Assembly: GCF_014644415.1 (NCBI RefSeq)
Contig: NZ_BMKQ01000002.1
Location: 1 to 64,000, forward strand
Length of the DNA: 64,000 nt
Origin: Marmoricola endophyticus
GTDB lineage: Bacteria; Actinomycetota; Actinomycetes; Propionibacteriales; Nocardioidaceae
Reading direction: 5' to 3'
The notes under the pieces are model-generated. The model did no database searches, had not been told where the DNA came from, and saw nothing but the letters and a program-made list of their open reading frames with translations. Made by a program: the position numbers and the translations under genes. How positions within the stretch are numbered: the stretch's first letter is position 1; each line of letters opens with the position of its first letter. This document shows, in pieces, positions 9,968 through 18,818 of the stretch.

Positions 9968-10420
9968 TCAGCCGTCGGCGGGACTCTCGAGGATCAGCGT
10001 CGTCGGACCGTCGTTGACGCTCTCGACCGTCATGTCGGCGCCGAAGACGCCGCGCTCGACGAGCGCGCCGAGCCGCTCGAGCTCGGCGCAGACGGCGTCG
10101 TACGCGGGCTCGCTCACCGGCCCCGGCGCGGCGGCCGCCCAGGTGGGTCGCCGCCCCTTGCGGGCGTCGCCGTACAGCGTGAACTGGCTGACCACCAGCA
10201 CGCCCGCCTCCTCGCCCGCCTCGGCGAGGTCGGAGAGGGCGCGTTCCCCGCGCAGCACCCGCAGGCCCCAGATCTTGCGAGCGGTCCAGGAGACGTCCTC
10301 GGGCCCGTCCTCGTGGGTGACGCCGAGGTAGACCAGCAGACCCGGCGCGGTCAGCTCGCCGACGACGGTCCCCTCGACGACGACGCGGGCTCGGCTGACA
10401 CGCTGCAGGACGGCTCGCAC
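9968..10420 (-). CDS. dtd: D-aminoacyl-tRNA deacylase
   Basis: 150 residues from a GTG at 10418-10420, the normal DTD length. The enzyme removes D-amino acids (and mischarged glycine) from tRNA in the cytoplasm. The two cross-subunit signature motifs are present: SQFTLYGD (usually SQFTLYAD) and VNDGPTTLILES (usually NxGPVT). The start MRAVLQRVSRARVVVEG is typical of the family. It is divergent from the permease at 10440, with only 19 bases between the two starts. Confidence 0.95.
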   Translation of the reverse strand: MRAVLQRVSRARVVVEGTVVGELTAPGLLVYLGVTHEDGPEDVSWTARKIWGLRVLRGERALSDLAEAGEEAGVLVVSQFTLYGDARKGRRPTWAAAAPGPVSEPAYDAVCAELERLGALVERGVFGADMTVESVNDGPTTLILESPADG

Positions 10421-10439
10421 AGGACTAGCGTCTCGCACC

Positions 10440-11882
10440 GTGAGCGTGCAGGAGACAGCGCCGGCCCCGGGCCGCGTCGAGACCAACGGTGTCAACGTGA
10501 TCGCGGAGGCCGAGCGCAGGGGCCGCCCGCGCGACCTGTTCTGGCCGTGGACCGCGGCCTCGATCTCGGTGTTCGGGATCTCGTACGGCTCCTTCGCGCT
10601 CGGGTACGGCGTCAGCGCGCCGCAGGCGCTCGTCGCCGGCCTGGTGGGGATCGTGGCCGCAGGGCTCCTGGCCGGGCTGATCGCGATCGCGGGCAAGCGC
10701 GGGTCGGCGCCGACGCTGGTGCTCTCGCGGGCGGCGTTCGGCGTGCACGGGAACCGGGTCCCGGCGGCGTTCTCCTGGGTGCTGAGCGTCGGGTGGGAGA
10801 CGGTGCTGACCTCGCTGGCGGCCCTCGCCGCGGCCACGGTGGTGCGCGAGCTCGGGGGGAGCGGCGGCAACGGGACGCTGGCGATCGCGCTGGTGGTGGT
10901 GATCGCGCTGATCGTGGGCGGCGGGTTCCTCGGCTTCGACGCGATCATGCGGATCCAGACCTGGATCACCTACGTCGGCGTCGTCCTCACGGTCGTGTAC
11001 GTCGTGCTGGTCGCCGACCGCGTCGACCTCTCGGCCGTGGGCGACCTGCCCGGAGGCGGTGTCGCCGCCCTGGTGGGGGTCGGCATCCTGATGGCCACCG
11101 CGACCGGGCTGAGCTGGGTCAACGCTGCCGCCGACTACTCCCGCTACCTGCCGCGCAGCGCCTCGGGCCGCGGTGTCGCCGGCTGGACGGCGACCGGCCT
11201 CTCGGTGGCCAGCGTCGTGCTGTTCGTGGTCGGTATCGCGCTGGCGGGCTCCGACGCGCGGCTGAGCGAGGCGATCGGCGGCGACCCGATCGGTGCGCTG
11301 GCCTCGCTGCTGCCGACCTGGTTCCTGGTCCCGTTCGTCGTGGTGGCCGTCGTCGGGCTCGTCTCCGGCGCGCTGCTGGACATCTACTCCTCGGGGCTCT
11401 CGCTGCTCGCGCTCGGGCTGCCGGTGTCGCGTCCCACCGCGGCGCTGCTGGACGGCGCGATCATGGTGCTGGGCTCGGTGTACGTCCTGTTCGTCGCGCC
11501 GGGCGACTTCGTCAACCAGTTCCAGGGCTTCCTCATCACCCTCGGCGTGCCGATCGCCGCCTGGGCCGGCGTCATGGTGGCCGACATCGCGCTGCGCCGC
11601 CGGGACTACGACGACGCCGCGCTGATGGACCCCGCCGGCCGCTACGGCGCCGTCGGCTGGCCGGCCCTCGCCGTCTTCGGCGTCGGCACGGTCGTCGGGT
11701 GGGGCCTGGTCACCAACACCTACGCCGGCTGGCTGACCTGGCAGGGCTACCTGATGGGTCTGGTCGGCGGCAAGGACGGCGCCTGGGCGGGCGCCAGCCT
11801 CGGTGTCGTCGTCGCCCTGGTGATCGGGGTGGTCGGCTACGCCGCCCTCGCTGCCGGGCGGGTGCGGCGGTCGGAGGGGTGA
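10440..11882 (+). CDS. NCS1-type purine/cytosine permease
   Basis: 480 residues with about twelve membrane helices. The N-terminal RRGRPRDLFWPWTAASISVF and the following glycine-rich helices fit nucleobase:cation symporter-1 permeases of the cytosine/purine branch; SWVNAAADYSRYLPRSASG is the conserved loop of that branch. The neighbour, coupled by a GTGA overlap, is an isochorismatase-like hydrolase. The pair may import and hydrolyse a nucleobase-like or amide substrate, though the exact substrate cannot be read. A TAGCGT hexamer stands eight bases before the GTG, consistent with a leaderless or near-leaderless message. Confidence 0.85.
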   Translation: MSVQETAPAPGRVETNGVNVIAEAERRGRPRDLFWPWTAASISVFGISYGSFALGYGVSAPQALVAGLVGIVAAGLLAGLIAIAGKRGSAPTLVLSRAAFGVHGNRVPAAFSWVLSVGWETVLTSLAALAAATVVRELGGSGGNGTLAIALVVVIALIVGGGFLGFDAIMRIQTWITYVGVVLTVVYVVLVADRVDLSAVGDLPGGGVAALVGVGILMATATGLSWVNAAADYSRYLPRSASGRGVAGWTATGLSVASVVLFVVGIALAGSDARLSEAIGGDPIGALASLLPTWFLVPFVVVAVVGLVSGALLDIYSSGLSLLALGLPVSRPTAALLDGAIMVLGSVYVLFVAPGDFVNQFQGFLITLGVPIAAWAGVMVADIALRRRDYDDAALMDPAGRYGAVGWPALAVFGVGTVVGWGLVTNTYAGWLTWQGYLMGLVGGKDGAWAGASLGVVVALVIGVVGYAALAAGRVRRSEG

Positions 11883-12415
11883 GCGCGCCCTGGCTGGTGG
11901 CGATCGACCTCCAGCACGTCTTCGCCGACCCGGCCAGCCCGTGGGCGAGCCCGGACGCCGACCGGGCGCTCCGGGCGTCGCAGGAGCTGGTCGCCACGTT
12001 CGAGGACCGGGTCGTGCTCACCCGCTTCGAGCCGGACCCGGAGCCGCGCGGGTCGTGGGCCGACTACTACCGGGCCTGGCCGTTCGCGCTGGAGGCGCTG
12101 GAGCGGGACCCGCGGACGTACGACCTCCTGCTCGACCCGGGGGACGCGCCGGTCCTCACCCGTCCCACGATGGGCAAGTACGGACCCGACCTGCTGCGAC
12201 TCACCGGCGGCTCCCGCGACCTCGTGCTGTGCGGTGTCGCGACCGACTGCTGCGTGCTCTCGACCGCGCTGGCGGCCGCGGACGACGGGGCGTGGGTACG
12301 CGTCGTCGCGGACGCGTGCGCGGGCTCCTCCGCCGAGGCGCACGAGCGCTCGCTGGCGGCCATGGCGGCGTACGCCCCGCAGGTCGAGGTGCTCTCCGCG
12401 GCCGACCTCGGGTAG
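11879..12415 (+). CDS. Isochorismatase-like cysteine hydrolase
   Basis: The GTG at 11879 overlaps the permease stop by four bases; 178 residues, usual for the family. The catalytic triad is readable: Asp in LVAIDLQHVF, Lys in RPTMGKYGPD, and Cys in GVATDCCVLSTAL. Members hydrolyse amides such as nicotinamide, N-carbamoyl compounds or biuret, or vinyl ethers. The transporter partner hints at a nucleobase-derived or ureide substrate. The specific reaction is not determined. Confidence 0.88.
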   Translation: MSAPWLVAIDLQHVFADPASPWASPDADRALRASQELVATFEDRVVLTRFEPDPEPRGSWADYYRAWPFALEALERDPRTYDLLLDPGDAPVLTRPTMGKYGPDLLRLTGGSRDLVLCGVATDCCVLSTALAAADDGAWVRVVADACAGSSAEAHERSLAAMAAYAPQVEVLSAADLG

Positions 12416-12464
12416 CTGCTTCCCCGCACGGCGAGCGGGGTGCTCAGCGACCCTCGCGGGTGGC

Positions 12465-12470
12465 TATGGT
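12465..12470 (+). promoter_or_regulatory. -10 element for leaderless gdh transcript
   Basis: The hexamer TATGGT fits the actinobacterial -10 pattern TANNNT and ends six bases before the GTG at 12477. There is no ribosome binding site in this gap, so the message probably starts at or next to the start codon. Confidence 0.5.
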
Positions 12471-12476
12471 CGGCGT

Positions 12477-15400
12477 GTGGCCACCCGACTCAGCACAGAG
12501 AGCACCCCGTCCCCCGATCCGAGCGACGAGCAGCGCACGGTCGTGCCGCCGGTCGTCGAGGAGCTGATCGAGGGGGCGCGCAGGCTGCCGCCGGTGCCGG
12601 GCGTCGACCTCGAGTCGCTGATCCGGGTGTACTACCGCGACCTGGACGCCGACGACGTCGAGGGCCGGGCCTCGCGAGAGCTGGGCGCGTCGGTCCTGCA
12701 CCACCTCTCGCTGGCCCAGCGCCGGCCCTCCGGCACCGCGCTGGTCGACGTCTCGACCCCGACGACCGAGCGGGACGGCTGGTCGCTGCAGGGGCGGACC
12801 GCCGTCGAGGTCGTCACCGACGACATGCCCTTCCTCGTCGACTCGGTGCAGATGGCCCTGGAGGCGGCCGGTCACGAGGTGCGGCTGCTGGTCCACCCGC
12901 AGTACGTCGTCCGGCGCGACACCGACGGCAGCATCGTCGAGGTGCGGGGTCAGGAGGCCTCAGTCGCGGCCTCCGACACCGGGCACGAGTCGTGGATGCA
13001 CATCGAGATCGAGAGCGTGGACGCCGCCGAGGAGCAGGCGGTGGCCGCCGCGGTGACCGCCGCGCTGGACGACGTGCGTCGCGTGGTCGAGGACTGGCCC
13101 CGCATGCGGCGCCGCGCCGAGGCGGTCTCGGCCAGCCTGCACGAGGACGCCACCCTGCGGGAGTCGTGGGAGTCCCAGCAGGCGGGCTCGTTCCTGCACT
13201 GGCTGGCCGACGACCACTTCACCTTCCTGGGCTACCAGGAGTACGACGTCGTGCCCGGCGACGGCGGGTCGCCGGTGCTCCGCGCGGTGCCCGGCACCGG
13301 GTCCGGCCTGCTGCGCAGCGACCGGACGCTGGAGGACGAGGCCGAGCTGGCCGGGGACCTGGCGGCGAGCGCCTCGGGCGCGGGGAGCACGGTGCGGCTG
13401 CTGCACATCTCCAAGGCCGCCGAGCGCTCGACCGTGCACCGCCTCTCGCACATGGACCAGGTGACGCAGCGGCTGGTCGACTCCTCCGGGCAGCTGGTCG
13501 GTGAGCGCCGCTTCCTCGGGCTGTTCTCCTCCGCGGCCTACACCGAGTCGGTGACCCGGGTGCCGGTGCTGCGCGAGCGGGCGCGGCGGGTGCTCGAGCT
13601 GGCCGGGCTGGAGCAGATGAGCCACGACGGCAAGGCCGTGATGGACGTGCTCGAGGGCTACCCCCGCGACGAGCTGTTCCAGACCTCGCCGGAGCAGCTG
13701 GTGCCGATCGCGAAGGCCGTCTCGCGCTTCCGCACCCGCCGCGAGCTGCGGGTGTTCCTGCGCCGCGACGACTACGGGCGGTTCGTGTCCTGCGTGGTCT
13801 ACCTCCCGCGAGACCGCTACAACACCCCGGTGCGCGACCGCTTCACCCGGATCCTCACCGAGCGCACCGGCGCGGCGAGCATCGAGTTCACCGCCCGGGT
13901 CTCGGACGCCCTGGCCGCGCGGCTGCACCTGGTGGCCCGCCCGGCCGAGGGCGAGCAGCTGCTCGACGTCGACACCGTCGAGCTGGAGGCCGAGCTCTCG
14001 GCGGCCGCCCGGTCCTGGGACGACGACCTCGTCGAGGCCAGCTCCGCCGCCGGCGTGACCGAGCACGCGGGCGTACCCGCCCGGACGCTGCGCGAGAAGC
14101 TGGGCGGGGTCCCGGAGGCGTACAAGGAGGACTACGAGCCGCACGACGGGATGCGCGACCTCGCCCGCCTGGCGTCGATGGGACCCGACGAGGTCGAGGT
14201 GAGCCTCGCCCGGGAGCAGGACGGCGACGCGCGGCTGAAGATGTTCCGCACCGGGGACCCGGTCTCGCTGTCCACGGTCCTGCCCGTGCTGACCGCGATG
14301 GGTGTCGACGTGGTCGACGAGCGGCCGTACCTCTTCCACGGGCTCGGCACGGTGCCCAGCCACCTGTACGACTTCGGCCTGCACCGCTCCGAGGGCTGGC
14401 CCGCCGAGCGGGTCGCGGCCTTCGAGGAGGCGGTCCTCGCGGTCTGGGACGGCCGCGCCGAGAGCGACGGGTTCAACGCGCTGGTGCTGGCCGCCGGCCT
14501 GTCCTGGCGACAGGTCTCGGTGCTGCGTGCGTACGCCCGCTACCAGCGGCAGGGCGGGTCGTCGTACTCCTCGGAGTACGTCGAGGAGACCCTCGCCGGC
14601 AACGTGTCGCTGGCGGCGGACCTGGTGGCGCTGTTCGAGGCGCGCTTCGACCCCGACCGCGGCGAGCCCGACGCGCCCGAGCGCGTCGCCGCCTGCGAGG
14701 AGATCGAGGAGCGGATCGCGGCCGGTCTCGACGAGGTCGCGGCGCTGGATCAGGACAAGATCCTGCGCTCGATGCTCGGCCTGGTGCGGGCCACGCTGCG
14801 CACGAACTACTTCCAGGGCACGCTCGTGGACGGGGAGCGGGTCGACCACGACTACCTCTCGTTCAAGCTCGACCCCCGCGAGGTGCCGGACCTGCCCGCG
14901 CCCCGGCCGCGCTTCGAGATCTGGGTGTACTCCCCGCGCGTCGAGGGCGTGCACCTGCGCTTCGGCCGGGTCGCGCGCGGCGGACTGCGCTGGTCGGACC
15001 GGCGCGACGACTTCCGTACCGAGGTCCTGGGCCTGGTCAAGGCGCAGATGGTGAAGAACACCGTGATCGTGCCGGTCGGCGCGAAGGGCGGGTTCGTCGG
15101 CAAGCGGCTGCCCGACCCGAGCGACCGCGAGGCCTGGCAGGCCGAGGGCGTCGCCTGCTACACGACGTTCATCTCCGGCCTGCTCGACCTGACCGACAAC
15201 CTGGTCGACGGCCCCGAGGGCGCGCGGCGCGTCGTCGCCCCGCCGCAGCGCGTCGTGCGTCACGACCCCGACGACACCTACCTCGTCGTCGCCGCGGACA
15301 AGGGCACCGCGACCTTCTCCGACATCGCGAACGGCGTGGCCGCCGACTACGGCTTCTGGCTGGGCGACGCGTTCGCCTCCGGAGGCTCCGTCGGCTACGA

Positions 15401-17408
15401 CCACAAGGCCATGGGCATCACCGCCAAGGGCGCCTGGGTCTCGGTGCAGCGGCACTTCCGCGAGCGCGGCATCGACTGCCAGACGCAGGACTTCACCGCC
15501 GTCGGGATCGGCGACATGTCCGGAGACGTGTTCGGCAACGGGATGCTGGAGTCCGAGCACACCCGGTTGGTGGCCGCCTTCGACCACCGCGACATCTTCC
15601 TCGACCCCGACCCGGACCCGGCCGCGTCGTACGCCGAGCGGCAGCGGATGTTCGCGCTGCCGCGCAGCTCCTGGCAGGACTACGACACCGCAGCGATCTC
15701 CGAGGGTGGCGGCGTGTACTCCCGTCGGGCGAAGTCCGTGCCGATCAGCGCCCAGGTCCGCGAGGCGCTCGGGCTGCAGGACGGCGTGACCTCCCTCAGC
15801 CCGCCCGAGCTGGTCCGGGCGATCCTGCTGGCGCCGGTGGACCTGCTGTGGAACGGCGGGATCGGGACCTACGTCAAGGCGTCCTCGGAGACCAACGCCG
15901 ACGCCGGCGACAAGGCCAACGACCTGGTCCGCGTCGACGGCAAGGAGCTGCGCTGCGCGCTGGTCGGAGAGGGCGGCAACCTCGGCCTGACCCAGCGGGG
16001 CCGGATCGAGTACGCCGTCCGCGGCCGCGCCGGCGAGGGCGGCCGGATCAACACCGACTTCATCGACAACTCCGCCGGTGTCGACACCTCCGACCACGAG
16101 GTCAACATCAAGGTGCTGCTGGACAGCGCGGTCGCGGCGGGGGAGCTGGACGCGGAGGCCCGGCACACTCTGCTCGCCTCGATGACCGACGAGGTCGCCG
16201 CGCTGGTGCTGGCCGACAACGACGAGCAGAACCTCGCCCTGGCCAACTCGGCCTCACGGGCCTTCTCGCTGCTGCACGTGCACGAGGAGATGATGCGCTG
16301 GCTGGAGCGCTCCGGCCGGCTGGACCGCGAGCTCGAGGGACTGCCCTCGCGGCGCGAGGTGGCGGCCCGGATCGAGCAGGGCGGTGGGATGACGGTGCCC
16401 GAGCTCTCGGTGCTGCTCGCGTACGCCAAGATCGTCCTGTCCGACGAGCTGCTGGAGACCGACATCGCCGAGGACCCGTTCCTGCGCGGCGAGCTGTTCT
16501 CCTACTTCCCGGCCCCGCTGCGCCAGGAGTACCGCCAGGCGATGCAGGACCACCCGCTGCGTGCGCAGATCGTGGTCACGCAGATCGTGAACCGGCTGAT
16601 CAACGAGGCCGGCATCACCTACCTCCACCGCCTCGGCGAGGAGACCGGGGCCTCGGTCGCCGAGCTGGCCCGGGCCAACTTCGTGGCGCGGGAGGTGCTG
16701 GGGACCGAGGCGCTGCTGGAGGAGATCCACGCCCAGGACTTCCTCGTCGACGCCGCGGTGCAGACCCGGATGCGGGTCGAGGTGCGCACCCTCGTCGAGC
16801 GCGTCTCGCGCTGGCTGGTGGACAACTTCCGCGCCCCGCTGGACTCGGAGGCGATCGTCGAGCACTTCGGCGTGATCGGCCAGCAGGTGATCGCGGACCT
16901 GCCGTCGCTGATGAGCGGCCGCGAGCTGGCCGCCTTCGAGGAGCGCCGGGAGGAGTACGTCGCCCAGGGTGCGTCCGAGCACCTGGCCGCCAAGGTGGCC
17001 GCGCTGCCGCCGGCGTACATGGTCGTCGGTGTGGTGGAGACCGCGCGCCGCGAGCAGCTGGACGCCGCCGAGGTGGCCCGGGTGCACTTCGCGCTCGGTG
17101 AGCGGCTCGGGCTGCCGACCCTCGTGCAGCGCATCCTGGCGCTGCCGCGGTCCGACCGCTGGGAGTCGCTGGCGCGGGCGGCCCTGCGCGACGACCTGCA
17201 CGGGGTCCACGCCGAGCTCACCGCCGAGGTGCTCGCGCGCACCTCCGGCGACGAGTCCGCGGCGGCACGGGTCGACGACTGGGAGTCGATCGACCATGCC
17301 CGGGTGTCGGCGGCCGCCGACACGCTCGGCGAGATCTGCTCCGAGGAGTCCTCCGACCTGGCCCGGCTCTCGGTCGGGCTGCGGGTGGTGCGCTCGCTGG
17401 TCGGCTGA
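12477..17408 (+). CDS. gdh: NAD-specific glutamate dehydrogenase, large (180 kDa class)
   Basis: 1643 residues from the GTG at 12477, matching the large single-chain NAD-GDH class. It deaminates glutamate to 2-oxoglutarate and ammonia. The first ~700 residues carry the ACT-like regulatory segments (VVTDDMPFLVDSVQMALEAA; HWLADDHFTFLGYQEYDVV). The catalytic core begins with FEIWVYSPRVEGVHLRFGRV and RGGLRWSDRRDDFRTEVLGL. KNTVIVPVGAKGGFVGK and VGYDHKAMGITAKGAW follow, and VGEGGNLGLTQRGRIEYA lies near the nucleotide site. The C-terminal third is helical. With pruA nearby it may take part in catabolism of proline and glutamate. Confidence 0.95.
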   Translation: MATRLSTESTPSPDPSDEQRTVVPPVVEELIEGARRLPPVPGVDLESLIRVYYRDLDADDVEGRASRELGASVLHHLSLAQRRPSGTALVDVSTPTTERDGWSLQGRTAVEVVTDDMPFLVDSVQMALEAAGHEVRLLVHPQYVVRRDTDGSIVEVRGQEASVAASDTGHESWMHIEIESVDAAEEQAVAAAVTAALDDVRRVVEDWPRMRRRAEAVSASLHEDATLRESWESQQAGSFLHWLADDHFTFLGYQEYDVVPGDGGSPVLRAVPGTGSGLLRSDRTLEDEAELAGDLAASASGAGSTVRLLHISKAAERSTVHRLSHMDQVTQRLVDSSGQLVGERRFLGLFSSAAYTESVTRVPVLRERARRVLELAGLEQMSHDGKAVMDVLEGYPRDELFQTSPEQLVPIAKAVSRFRTRRELRVFLRRDDYGRFVSCVVYLPRDRYNTPVRDRFTRILTERTGAASIEFTARVSDALAARLHLVARPAEGEQLLDVDTVELEAELSAAARSWDDDLVEASSAAGVTEHAGVPARTLREKLGGVPEAYKEDYEPHDGMRDLARLASMGPDEVEVSLAREQDGDARLKMFRTGDPVSLSTVLPVLTAMGVDVVDERPYLFHGLGTVPSHLYDFGLHRSEGWPAERVAAFEEAVLAVWDGRAESDGFNALVLAAGLSWRQVSVLRAYARYQRQGGSSYSSEYVEETLAGNVSLAADLVALFEARFDPDRGEPDAPERVAACEEIEERIAAGLDEVAALDQDKILRSMLGLVRATLRTNYFQGTLVDGERVDHDYLSFKLDPREVPDLPAPRPRFEIWVYSPRVEGVHLRFGRVARGGLRWSDRRDDFRTEVLGLVKAQMVKNTVIVPVGAKGGFVGKRLPDPSDREAWQAEGVACYTTFISGLLDLTDNLVDGPEGARRVVAPPQRVVRHDPDDTYLVVAADKGTATFSDIANGVAADYGFWLGDAFASGGSVGYDHKAMGITAKGAWVSVQRHFRERGIDCQTQDFTAVGIGDMSGDVFGNGMLESEHTRLVAAFDHRDIFLDPDPDPAASYAERQRMFALPRSSWQDYDTAAISEGGGVYSRRAKSVPISAQVREALGLQDGVTSLSPPELVRAILLAPVDLLWNGGIGTYVKASSETNADAGDKANDLVRVDGKELRCALVGEGGNLGLTQRGRIEYAVRGRAGEGGRINTDFIDNSAGVDTSDHEVNIKVLLDSAVAAGELDAEARHTLLASMTDEVAALVLADNDEQNLALANSASRAFSLLHVHEEMMRWLERSGRLDRELEGLPSRREVAARIEQGGGMTVPELSVLLAYAKIVLSDELLETDIAEDPFLRGELFSYFPAPLRQEYRQAMQDHPLRAQIVVTQIVNRLINEAGITYLHRLGEETGASVAELARANFVAREVLGTEALLEEIHAQDFLVDAAVQTRMRVEVRTLVERVSRWLVDNFRAPLDSEAIVEHFGVIGQQVIADLPSLMSGRELAAFEERREEYVAQGASEHLAAKVAALPPAYMVVGVVETARREQLDAAEVARVHFALGERLGLPTLVQRILALPRSDRWESLARAALRDDLHGVHAELTAEVLARTSGDESAAARVDDWESIDHARVSAAADTLGEICSEESSDLARLSVGLRVVRSLVG

Positions 17409-17418
17409 GTCGCGGGGC

Positions 17419-18003
17419 TCAGGGACGCAGCAGCCGGTCGACCACCGCGGTGAGCTCGTCGCGCATGGCGGCGTCGTCGTCGCCGGCGGCGATCCGGTTC
17501 GCCGCCACGTCGAGCGCGGCCCGCACCAGCGAGGTCAGCAGGGTGACGTCGCCACGGGCGATCGAGCCCGCGCGCTGGCCGGCGCTGACGAGGTCGCCCA
17601 GCTCCTCGGCCTCCCGGCGGTGCTCGGGGGTCGTGGCCCGGTCGATGAGGTGGGGATCGGTGAAGACCTCCTTCAGCGCGCGCATCTCCGCGGGGTGCTC
17701 GCGGTAGAAGCGGAGGCTGGCGCTCACGAAGCCGTGCACCGATCCCAGTGGGTCGCCGGCGGCGTCGACGGCCGGGCGCACCTGCTCCCGCCCCAAGGAG
17801 TACGCCCGCGCGACGACGAGGGCGAGGAGGGCGTCGAGATCGCCGACGTTGTAGCCGATCACGCCCCGGCTGACGCCCGCGCGCCGGGCGAGGGCGCTGA
17901 TCGTCAGGCCTGCGACGCCGTCCTCCCCGATGATCTCCGTCGCGAGGTCCACCAGCTGGTCGCGGCGGGCCGACTGGTGGAACGTCTGACTTTTGACACC
18001 CAT
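17419..18003 (-). CDS. TetR-family transcriptional regulator
   Basis: 194 residues from the ATG at 18001-18003. The N-terminal HTH is clear: DLATEIIGEDGVAGLTISAL then ARRAGVSRGVIGYNVGDLDA. The remaining helices form a ligand-binding domain without a family-specific motif. It is divergent from the CPBP gene at 18065. A TATTAT hexamer (18011-18016 on the reverse strand) ends seven bases before the ATG, so its message is probably leaderless. The 20-bp imperfect palindrome at 17991-18010 spans its start codon and is the likely operator for autoregulation and control of the neighbour. Confidence 0.9.
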   Translation of the reverse strand: MGVKSQTFHQSARRDQLVDLATEIIGEDGVAGLTISALARRAGVSRGVIGYNVGDLDALLALVVARAYSLGREQVRPAVDAAGDPLGSVHGFVSASLRFYREHPAEMRALKEVFTDPHLIDRATTPEHRREAEELGDLVSAGQRAGSIARGDVTLLTSLVRAALDVAANRIAAGDDDAAMRDELTAVVDRLLRP

Positions 18004-18010
18004 GACAAAA
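17991..18010. promoter_or_regulatory. Putative TetR operator in the tetR/CPBP divergent gap
   Basis: TTTTGACACCCATGACAAAA has arms TTTTGNCA/TGNCAAAA with one mismatch per arm and is unusually AT-rich for the region. The TTGACA inside it (17993-17998) also serves as a good -35 for the plus strand, with TACAGT (18015-18020) 16 bases on. Repressor bound here would block both promoters. Confidence 0.65.
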
Positions 18011-18064
18011 ATAATACAGTGGTGGGGAAGAGCGTGACTCCCGGACCTGCTTCTGGAGGACCCG

Positions 18065-18787
18065 ATGGACCCGCAGGACATCTTCACCGCCTCACTCCTC
18101 GTTCCCGCCGCCGTGCTCGGCGTGGTCGCCTGGCGCGCGGCGCGCCGCGGTCGTACGAGCCTGGGGCTGGGCGTCCGCGACGGCGCGGTCGGCGAGTTCC
18201 TGCGCGGCATGCTGTTCTCGGTGCCGTTCCTCGTCGTGCTCGCCGTGGTCTTCCCGCTGCTGGGCCTCAGCGACGTGGTGCGGGTGCAGGGGCCGGACGG
18301 GGTGCTGATCGGTATCTGGGTCTACTTCCTCGTCCTCTTCGCGCTCGAGGAGCTCGCGTTCCGCTCGCTGCTGATGACCGGCCTCGGCGTCGTGGCCGGT
18401 CGCGGCGTCGCCTGGGTCGTGACCGCCGTGCTGGTCGCGCTGCCGTACTCGCTGAACCCGGACGCCGGCGTGCTCGCCGTGGTGGGCGCCGTCGTCACCA
18501 ACGCCCTGACCGGGTTGGCCCGCTGGCGGTCCGGCCGGATCTGGTGGGGCCTGGGACAGCGCTGGGTGTTCAACTCGGCGGCGCTGACCCTGGGGTTCAC
18601 CGAGAGCGCGTTCTCCGCCGACCACCCGGTCGTGGTGCAGCGGCTGACCGGCCCCGACGCGCTGACCGGAGGCGCGTTCGGTGTCGAGGGCGGTCTGGTC
18701 GGCGTCGTGCTGCTCGTGGTGATGACGCTGGCCGTACGACCCTTCGCCACCGGCCGCCGCGGTCCGTGGGAGGTCCGTCGGTCCTGA
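18065..18787 (+). CDS. CPBP-family intramembrane protein with incomplete protease motifs
   Basis: 240 residues, about seven membrane helices, ATG after TCTGGAGGACCCG. CPBP (Abi) proteins are intramembrane glutamic proteases. Motif 1 is intact (EELAFR, residues 95-100). The histidines of motif 2 and motif 3 are missing: the second region reads ALPYSLNPD and the third QRWVFNS, where the family has FxxxH and HxxxN. This may therefore be a non-proteolytic relative. The divergent TetR gene and the operator overlapping its -35 suggest it is expressed only when the regulator is released. Confidence 0.75.
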   Translation: MDPQDIFTASLLVPAAVLGVVAWRAARRGRTSLGLGVRDGAVGEFLRGMLFSVPFLVVLAVVFPLLGLSDVVRVQGPDGVLIGIWVYFLVLFALEELAFRSLLMTGLGVVAGRGVAWVVTAVLVALPYSLNPDAGVLAVVGAVVTNALTGLARWRSGRIWWGLGQRWVFNSAALTLGFTESAFSADHPVVVQRLTGPDALTGGAFGVEGGLVGVVLLVVMTLAVRPFATGRRGPWEVRRS

Positions 18788-18805
18788 CCTCGCGCCGCGC
18801 GTTGT

Positions 18806-18811
18806 TAGCGT
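18806..18811 (+). promoter_or_regulatory. -10 element for leaderless M20 peptidase transcript
   Basis: TAGCGT (TANNNT type) ends seven bases before the GTG at 18819. No ribosome binding site is present between them. This position is the main reason for choosing the GTG at 18819 over the one at 18810. Confidence 0.45.
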
Positions 18812-18818
18812 GGCGCTC

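Noticed and set aside
12960-16166. A 1068-codon minus-strand frame inside the glutamate dehydrogenase gene
   Set aside because: The plus strand encodes conserved dehydrogenase motifs across the whole length.
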